From Chloroflexota bacterium (GTDB lineage: Bacteria > Chloroflexota > Dehalococcoidia > Tepidiformales > Tepidiformaceae), in contig JACPOQ010000046.1 of NCBI GenBank assembly GCA_016191435.1, forward strand, positions 124,001 through 188,000: a stretch of DNA of 64,000 bases, given 5' to 3'. The notes under the pieces were generated by a model. That model did no database searches and was not told where the DNA came from. It saw only the letters and a program-made list of their open reading frames with translations. Both the position numbers and the translations under genes were made by a program. Shown in pieces: positions 58,588 to 64,000 of this stretch (the stretch's first letter is position 1; the number at the start of each line of letters is the position of its first letter).

Positions 58588-59631
58588 GTGAAGATACGTG
58601 CGAGGTACCGGGTTGCGACCGTCCTCGTGGGCGCCGGGCTCGCGCTGGCATCGCTCGCCTTCATCGCCGCCGGGTTCCATTCCGCGGGCCTGGACTTGAA
58701 GTACCGCACCCCCGCGATGCAAGTCGCGCGCGACGGCGTGTGGCCGACACCGCCGCCACGGCCATCGCCGACACCCACGCCGATCCCGCCGGCGTTCCGG
58801 CAATGCTACGGTTCGCGGCCCGCGGACGCCGGTGGCTTCGACCTGCTGCCGGCGGCCGAGACGTCCGTGCTTTCGAACTGCCAGGTCGTCGCGTACTACG
58901 GTTACCCCGGCATCCCTGGACTCGGCGTGCTCGGCAAGGGCACCAGCGAAGAGATGATCGCGCGGCTCAAGGCGCAGGCGGCGGAATTCGATGCCGTCAA
59001 CGGTTCGCGGTCAGTCGTGCCCGCGCTGCAGCTCATCGTTGCCGTGGCCCAGCCGGACGCGCAGGGCGCCGCTATCTGGCGCATGCCCACCGAGGTGCTC
59101 GAGGGACAACTGGCGCTGGCGAAGGCCAACGATCTGCTCGTGATCCTCGATGACCAGGTCGGGCACAGCACCGCCGAGGCCGAGGTCGCCTCCCTCTTGC
59201 CCAACCTGCTGGACCCGCGCGTCCACCTGGCAGTGGATCCCGAGTGGTCGTTGCCCATCGGTACGCGGCCGGGGGACGAGATCGGGGGCCTGGACGCGGC
59301 CGACATTAATCGTGCCCAGGCCCTGATGCAGGAGTACATCACGGCGAACCGGCTCTCGAACAAGATGCTCATCGTGCACCAGTTCACCCCGGACATGATC
59401 CGGAACAAAGAAGAGCTCCAGCGCTTCCCGAACGTCGACCTGGTGATCGATATGGATGGCTTCGGCGGCCAGGGCATCAAGCTCGCGCACTACCAGCAGT
59501 TCGTCGCCGCGGACGGCGCGCCCCACGGCGGCATGAAGCTCTTCTACGACCCCGCGCTCGATACCAACCTCTTCACACCCGCGGAGGCTTCGGCGATCTC
59601 GCCCCAGCCCGATGTCATCATCTACCAGTAG
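58588..59631 (+). CDS. Exported hypothetical protein, TIM-barrel-like
   Basis: 347 residues with a signal anchor (ATVLVGAGLALASLAFIAAGF), a Pro-rich linker (WPTPPPRPSPTPTPIPP), then a domain with alternating helices and strands: VVAYYGYPGIPGLGVLG, PALQLIVAVAQ, DLLVILDDQVGHS, HLAVDPEWSL and KMLIVHQFTPDMI. The layout suggests a TIM barrel, resembling conserved actinobacterial exported proteins. Function unknown. The GTG start is preceded by GGGAGA. Its 3' end overlaps the convergent gene by 14 bases. Confidence 0.65.
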   Translation: MKIRARYRVATVLVGAGLALASLAFIAAGFHSAGLDLKYRTPAMQVARDGVWPTPPPRPSPTPTPIPPAFRQCYGSRPADAGGFDLLPAAETSVLSNCQVVAYYGYPGIPGLGVLGKGTSEEMIARLKAQAAEFDAVNGSRSVVPALQLIVAVAQPDAQGAAIWRMPTEVLEGQLALAKANDLLVILDDQVGHSTAEAEVASLLPNLLDPRVHLAVDPEWSLPIGTRPGDEIGGLDAADINRAQALMQEYITANRLSNKMLIVHQFTPDMIRNKEELQRFPNVDLVIDMDGFGGQGIKLAHYQQFVAADGAPHGGMKLFYDPALDTNLFTPAEASAISPQPDVIIYQ

Positions 59632-60742
59632 CCTCGGGCGACCGCCTTCCCCGCGGACGCGACACATCCGGCGGCGGCTGCGCGAGCCACTCGAGCAGGA
59701 AAATGCCGCCGAGGCCGGCGATGAGCGTCACCACGATGATGAGTGCGATCCGGCCCTGCAGCGTGTCGCCCACCGCCTTGGACGCCGAGTACGTCACCGC
59801 GAGGTCGGTCTCCGCATCCGCGGCCGTAACGATGGCGTTGCTGAGCCGCACGGCGCTCTCGTTGCGAGTCCGCCCGAGCGCCCGCAGGTTGTCGAGCTGG
59901 CCGAGCAGGACGGCGTCCATGGCCGTCTCGGAGAGCGCTGCCCGCTGCGCACGCACGTCCGTGATCGCCGCTTCGAGGCTCTGTCGCCGGGCCTGGAGCG
60001 CGTCCGGGGCTTCGGCGTCGCCCACGGGCCGGCCGAGCAGGCCCGTCGCTGCAAGCCCGGTCGGCGTGCCGGCGGTGAGTGTCGCGGCGACCTGCGCGAG
60101 CTCACCGGTCAGCTCCGCTTCCTTCCGGTTCAGGTTGGCCAGGAAGTCCGGGTTTTCGCGGGCGAGCTCATCGAACGGCATGCCGCGGCCTTCGACGACC
60201 CGGCGCGCGGCCCCCGATGCCGCCTCGAACTCCTTCTCCGTGGCGGCAGCCACCGCACGCTTGGAATCGATGTAGCGCTGGCGGAAGAGCCCCTCGGGCG
60301 CGGTGTACTCCTCTGTGAACACGCGCACAAAGTCACGCACGTACTTCTCCGCGGTCAGCTTGCTCGCATCAGCGATCGTAACCGTGAGCGCGCCGCGGCT
60401 GACGCCCTCTTCGACGCTCTCCGGCGCCAGCGAAATCGCGAAGCGCGAGTAGTCGAAGCCTGGCACGCCGGTGGCCTCGGCGACCTTCAGTTTGAAGCGG
60501 TCGTCCCGAGTCATTCCCTGGGCTTCGTAGATGCGCAGCCCGCGGTCCCCGCCGTCCACGAGCGTGTGCACGGTCGTATCGAGCGTCAGGCTCGCGGTCG
60601 CACTGCTGGCGCCCGCGGCCTGGCGCGAGGCGAACACCAGCAACACGCCAAGCGCGAACGCCGGCACGAACAGCCAGGCACGCCCCCGCACGATCCGCAC
60701 GTCGCGCCGCACGCCCTCGGAGAAGCCGGTGCCGCTGTCCAC
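59618..60742 (-). CDS. Wzz-like chain-length/capsule-export membrane protein
   Basis: 374 residues. Two membrane helices near the ends (LFVPAFALGVLLVFASRQAAG at about 25-45 and ALIIVVTLIAGLGGIFLLEWL near the C-terminus) enclose about 300 external residues with coiled-coil regions (NRKEAELTGELAQVAATL, LQARRQSLEAAITDVRAQRAAL). This is the polysaccharide co-polymerase/Wzz layout. No Wzy or kinase gene is near. Family call moderate. Confidence 0.6.
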   Translation of the reverse strand: MDSGTGFSEGVRRDVRIVRGRAWLFVPAFALGVLLVFASRQAAGASSATASLTLDTTVHTLVDGGDRGLRIYEAQGMTRDDRFKLKVAEATGVPGFDYSRFAISLAPESVEEGVSRGALTVTIADASKLTAEKYVRDFVRVFTEEYTAPEGLFRQRYIDSKRAVAAATEKEFEAASGAARRVVEGRGMPFDELARENPDFLANLNRKEAELTGELAQVAATLTAGTPTGLAATGLLGRPVGDAEAPDALQARRQSLEAAITDVRAQRAALSETAMDAVLLGQLDNLRALGRTRNESAVRLSNAIVTAADAETDLAVTYSASKAVGDTLQGRIALIIVVTLIAGLGGIFLLEWLAQPPPDVSRPRGRRSPEATGR

Positions 60743-60900
60743 AGTGTCCGCATGCTAGGCGCGCCCGCGGCTAGCGGCCATCCGCGGGCGACGGGCCAAC
60801 ACCCCGTACCACCAGTACCGCCCGCGTCAGCTAGCGGCCGGGTTCGATTTCACACCAGGCTCCAGGCCCATGCCTGCTCGCGCCCGCTGCCCCGCTCGCT

Positions 60901-61122
60901 TCAAAGCAGCTCGATGAACTGCTCGATGGACAGTTCGGCTTGTTTCAGGACAGCGAGAAGCATCGGCCTGCTCATATCGCGTCCATGCAGCGCCACGGTA
61001 GTCCGCAAGCCGTTCGGGTGAATCAGGAATACGTGACTACCGCGTTGCCGTGTTTGCACGAAGCCTGCACGTTCCAGGGCCTGAACGACTTGCCCGGGCC
61101 GGACTGAAGGGAGATCTGGCAC
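60901..61122 (-). CDS. hicA: HicA-like toxin
   Basis: 73 residues. VRPGQVVQALERAGFVQTRQRGSHVFLIHPNG contains the RNA-binding dsRBD-like core with the catalytic His (GSHVFL), then VALHGRDMSRPMLLAVLKQA. It cleaves mRNA unless bound by HicB. GTG start overlaps the antitoxin stop by one base (TAGTG), in the order hicB-hicA. Confidence 0.9.
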   Translation of the reverse strand: MPDLPSVRPGQVVQALERAGFVQTRQRGSHVFLIHPNGLRTTVALHGRDMSRPMLLAVLKQAELSIEQFIELL

Positions 61123-61355
61123 TACGAGGCCTGGGCAAATAGCCGCACGAACTTGTCCGGGATGGCCAGGCCTGCTTCGAGCGAACCTTCAACGTACAGG
61201 GCTAACGCCTCGCGGATATTGCGGAACGCCTCGTCGAGCGTTTCGCCTTCAGAGAAGCAGCCGGGAAGCTCCGGCACCGCGGCAAAATACCCGCCGCCTT
61301 CGACCGGTTCTATCCGGTACGCCACGCCGTTGTGCGTGAGCTCGATCGCATCCAT
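61122..61355 (-). CDS. hicB: HicB-like antitoxin
   Basis: 77 residues from ATG 61355, which lies six bases after TATCCT (leaderless-type). The partial RNase H-like fold shows YRIEPVEGGGYFAAVPELPGCFSEGETLDEAFRNIREALALY, typical of HicB. It neutralises HicA. No separate DNA-binding domain is visible, so autoregulation may be through the pair. The track start at 61370 precedes the box. Confidence 0.88.
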   Translation of the reverse strand: MDAIELTHNGVAYRIEPVEGGGYFAAVPELPGCFSEGETLDEAFRNIREALALYVEGSLEAGLAIPDKFVRLFAQAS

Positions 61356-61373
61356 TCCCCGAGGATACACCCC

Positions 61374-63674
61374 CTACCCCCGCACTCGCTCCAACAGCAA
61401 CCGCGCCGCCTTCTTCGCCGCGCTGCGCGTCTCCACCTGCGGCCCCACACACCCCGGGCAGCCCCACTCGCATTCGCACGACCGCACCAGTGCCAGCGAC
61501 GCCTCCACGAGGTCTTCGCGCACATCGAAAATCTTGTCCGCGAGCCCCACGCCGCCCGGGACGGAGTCGTACAGGTACACGCACGGCAGCTCCGAATGCG
61601 GCGCCCGCACCTGCGCTTCGCCACCGATGTCGCGTGGGTCGCAGAGACAATAGATGGGCGCCAGTTCGCGCATGAGGTGCAGCACCCCACCGAGCCCGGC
61701 CGCGATCTGTTCGCGGTCGAGCCCCTTCGTCGCGCGCTCATCGAAGCTGAGCCAGTAGGCGCTCGTGTGCATGTTGGCCTCGGGGATAGCGATTTTCCCC
61801 CAGCCCACGTTCTCGTGCGTGTTCAGCTTCACCTTCTTGAAGATGGTCGCGAGGAACGTGATCGCGACCTCGCCCACTTCGTGCGTGCCCGCGGCCGCCG
61901 GCTCGGCGCGGGAGCCATCGAGCACCTTCAGCTCGACCGCGAGCTGCGCGTCGGTGTAGTAGTCGACCGCGACCGGCGTCACGTACGCCTTCTTGTCGTC
62001 CCAATCGAGCCACTCCACCTGGTACTGCTGCCCGCGATGGATGTAGATGGCGTCCTCGTGGATGAGCAGCGGCGCGCTCGGCCGGTCGCATTCGCCGATG
62101 ACGCGCGGCTGCGGCCCCTGCTCGATGATCACGAAATTGTCGGTGCTCGCCGTCCGCAGGCTCACCTGCTCCGCCGGGTATGCTTCGGTCATCCAGTGGT
62201 AGCGGTCCCCTGAGCGCTGGAGGATGTTCTCCTCCGCGAGGATATCGAGCAGCTCATCGGTGTGCGCGCCGAAGACCTCGCCGATGGTGAACGGCAGCTC
62301 GAAGGCCGCGCACTTCAGGTGGCTGCCGAGGATGTAGAGGTTGTCGGGGTCGATGAGCCCACGTTCGACGCTGCGGTCGAAGATGAAGTCCGGGTGCGCC
62401 GCGACGTACTGGTCGAGCGGGTTCGACGACGTGACCAGCACCGAGAGGCACGCCTCGTTCCGTCGCCCCGCTCGTCCGAACTGCTGCCAGAGGCTCGCCA
62501 GCGACCCCGGGTAGCCCATAACGACGCTCGCGCCCATCCCGCCGATGTCGATCCCCAGCTCGAGCGCGTTGGTTGCGACCACGCCACGCACGGAGCCATC
62601 GCGCAGCCCGCGTTCGATAGCGCGACGCTCGTTCGGCAGGTAGCCGCCGCGATAGCCGGCGATGCGCTCGCCGTCGCCGGGCTTGCTGCGGAGGGCGTCC
62701 CGCAGGTAAGTCAGCAGCAATTCGACCCGCATCCGGCTGGGCGCGAAGGCGATCGTCTGCACCCCCGAGCGGATGAGCCGCGCCGCGATATCGCGTGTCG
62801 CCTTCAACGATGACTGGCGGATGCCCAGCTCGCGGTTCACGACCGGCGGGTTGTAGAGCACGACCACGCGCTCACCCTGCGGTGCGCCGTTGTCATCGAT
62901 TAGTTCCACGTTGTCGCCGACGAGCGCCCGCGCCAGCTCCGCGGGGTTGGCGATGGTCGCCGAGCAGAGGATGAACGCCGGGTCGGAGCCGTAGAACTGG
63001 CAGATGCGCCGCAAGCGCCGGAGCACGTTCGCGAGGTGGCTCCCGAACACCCCCCGGTACGTGTGCAGCTCATCGATCACGACGTATTCGAGGCTCTCGA
63101 ACAGGCGTGTCCACTTCGTGTGGTGGGGCAGCACCGCCGTGTGCAGCATGTCCGGGTTGGTGAGCACGATGTGGCCAGCCTGGCGCACCGCGCGCCGCGC
63201 GTCCGCAGGTGTATCGCCGTCGTACGTGAACGTCCCAATATCGGCCCCGAGGCTGGTGATGAGCCCGTGGAGCTCGGTCAGCTGGTCCTGTGCCAGCGCC
63301 TTCGTCGGGAAGAGGTAGAGCGCCCGCGCGCTCGGGTCCTTGAGGATGCGGTCGAGCACAGGGACGTTGTAGCAGAGCGTCTTGCCGCTCGCCGTCGGCG
63401 TCACGATGACCGCGTTGCGGCCGGTGAACGCGTGCTCAATGGCGCGCGCCTGGTGCACGTACGGCATCCCGATGCCGCGCCGCGCCAGCGCCGCTACCAG
63501 CCGCGGCTCCAGCCCCTCCGGCCACGCTGCGTACCGCGCCTCCAGCGCCGCCATCCGCCGCACAGTGACATCCGTCGGCTTCGCCTGCAGGTGCGCGACC
63601 AGCGCCTCGGCGACGAGCGCCGGCGGGATCGGCCGCACGGTCGGCACGGGGTAGGCCGGGGGCGGCTTAACCAC
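61374..63674 (-). CDS. DEAD/DEAH-box helicase with C-terminal Cys cluster (Hrq1/MrfA-like)
   Basis: 766 residues. Helicase motifs: TPTASGKTLCYNVP, LFPTKALAQDQ, VIDELHTYRGVFGSH (motif II), CSATIANP, VVATNALELGIDIG and the QQFGRAGRRNE box. The C-terminus has a four-Cys cluster (SCECEWGCPGCVGP with an upstream Cys), the DUF1998 domain of Hrq1/MrfA helicases. These are 3'-5' DNA helicases involved in repair of DNA crosslinks or mitomycin damage. Start at 63674; the hicBA pair follows on the same strand, separated by 19 bases. Confidence 0.9.
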   Translation of the reverse strand: MVKPPPAYPVPTVRPIPPALVAEALVAHLQAKPTDVTVRRMAALEARYAAWPEGLEPRLVAALARRGIGMPYVHQARAIEHAFTGRNAVIVTPTASGKTLCYNVPVLDRILKDPSARALYLFPTKALAQDQLTELHGLITSLGADIGTFTYDGDTPADARRAVRQAGHIVLTNPDMLHTAVLPHHTKWTRLFESLEYVVIDELHTYRGVFGSHLANVLRRLRRICQFYGSDPAFILCSATIANPAELARALVGDNVELIDDNGAPQGERVVVLYNPPVVNRELGIRQSSLKATRDIAARLIRSGVQTIAFAPSRMRVELLLTYLRDALRSKPGDGERIAGYRGGYLPNERRAIERGLRDGSVRGVVATNALELGIDIGGMGASVVMGYPGSLASLWQQFGRAGRRNEACLSVLVTSSNPLDQYVAAHPDFIFDRSVERGLIDPDNLYILGSHLKCAAFELPFTIGEVFGAHTDELLDILAEENILQRSGDRYHWMTEAYPAEQVSLRTASTDNFVIIEQGPQPRVIGECDRPSAPLLIHEDAIYIHRGQQYQVEWLDWDDKKAYVTPVAVDYYTDAQLAVELKVLDGSRAEPAAAGTHEVGEVAITFLATIFKKVKLNTHENVGWGKIAIPEANMHTSAYWLSFDERATKGLDREQIAAGLGGVLHLMRELAPIYCLCDPRDIGGEAQVRAPHSELPCVYLYDSVPGGVGLADKIFDVREDLVEASLALVRSCECEWGCPGCVGPQVETRSAAKKAARLLLERVRG

Positions 63675-63806
63675 GGCTCACAGCCATCATCCCTCGCACC
63701 TCAGCCCGAATCCGCACGGATGTTCGCATTATGGCGGCGCCGGAGCACGCGGTCAACGCCGGCATCCCCATAGCCGCGCCCACAGCTCATGCGGTAGCCG
63801 TGCGGC

Positions 63807-64000
63807 TCAAGACTGGCGCGGCTCGCTTGGAACCGCCGTGGCCACGGACGGTTCCCGGAACTGGATGCGGACGAACGGCTCGACGGAAATGCCCCACGCG
63901 CCACCGATTGGGTCGTCGATGTCGTCGATCACCTCGAGCACGAGCAGGCTGACCGCCGCCGTGAAGCCCACGACCACCATGCCCACAACAAGGTGTTCGA
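63807..64000 (-). CDS. C-terminal fragment of a membrane protein (bestrophin-like/DUF4239-type)
   Basis: Not in the track because it runs off the right edge. On the minus strand the frame is open from 64000 to a stop at 63807-63809 (63 residues). One hydrophobic helix (VVVGFTAAVSLLVLEVIDDIDDP), then GGAWGISVEPFVRIQF. The DxDxP-G-A-W-(x)-S-x-E-P-F order recalls DUF4239/bestrophin-like membrane proteins. Only the end is available, so the family is tentative. Confidence 0.5.
   Translation of the reverse strand, partial: EHLVVGMVVVGFTAAVSLLVLEVIDDIDDPIGGAWGISVEPFVRIQFREPSVATAVPSEPRQS

Overview
The window looks like chromosomal DNA of a high-GC, environmental, Gram-type-unclear bacterium, most probably a member of the Chloroflexota (Dehalococcoidia/Tepidiformia-like). 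The basis is the very high GC of most genes, the Thr/Pro-rich surface proteins (TNTPTNTPT stretches), small exported proteins of the SGWDLS..GGGGTSTGS type, the gene mix (pst operon, CoA enzymes, MgtE, Hrq1-like helicase) and the absence of outer-membrane genes. This is pattern recognition, not a database result. There is no rRNA and no phage structural block. One tRNA gene (His) is present.

Layout. 0-11.6 kb: lipoprotein fragment at the edge, a luciferase-like oxidoreductase, a DUF3500 protein and an enoyl-CoA hydratase; a damaged accessory patch (AbiJ-like defence protein running on into an O-methyltransferase broken by an amber codon); GNAT acetyltransferase, a mucin-like surface protein behind a structured leader, a hydrolase, asparagine synthase and a SDR dehydrogenase. 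11.7-17.1 kb: degenerate GGDEF protein, an 8-bp tandem repeat, two APH-type kinases, and a histidine kinase/response regulator pair. 17.5-22.3 kb: pstS-pstC-pstA-pstB-phoU, the phosphate uptake operon, with the two-component pair (very likely PhoR/PhoB) divergent from it.

22.5-26.1 kb is a more AT-rich accessory operon behind a textbook promoter. It holds a MauE-like membrane protein, a MauD-like thioredoxin, a Tat-exported protein with 23 Cys in about 80 mature residues whose leader and Cys pattern recall the methylamine dehydrogenase light chain, a 27-codon membrane peptide, and three unrecognised proteins. No MauB or MauG is present. This is my best candidate for an undescribed system.

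26.3-30.7 kb: tRNA-His, mgtE, two exported proteins and a CoA-transferase. 30.7-33.9 kb: a second accessory island (J-domain protein, VWA protein, membrane protein with three 71-residue repeats) bracketed by 84-bp direct repeats derived from the 3' end of an SDR gene. 33.8-36.3 kb: tight minus-strand operon (enoyl-CoA hydratase, membrane protein, small membrane protein, SDR). 36.5-44.4 kb: addB-addA recombination nuclease, with addA interrupted by an in-frame TAG exactly after the helicase motif II, then a DEAD-box RNA helicase that apparently lacks an ATG/GTG/TTG start. 44.4-54.1 kb: a transmembrane HTH protein, FAH-family hydrolase, HAD hydrolase, a galactose module (galK, sugar nucleotidyltransferase, GH36 alpha-galactosidase), cupin and aldo/keto reductase. 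54.2-64 kb: small hypothetical genes, an isolated 16-codon peptide gene with its own promoter and terminator, VanZ-like protein, ribF, tyrS, Wzz-like protein, hicBA, a Hrq1-like helicase and a membrane protein fragment at the edge.

Intergenic regions carry several dispersed repeat families, including a roughly 200-bp element in two copies whose hairpin shows compensatory changes, and short repeats near gene ends. Several genes have a TAnnnT box only 6-10 nt before the start codon, which suggests frequent leaderless transcription. All family assignments are from motifs read by eye.
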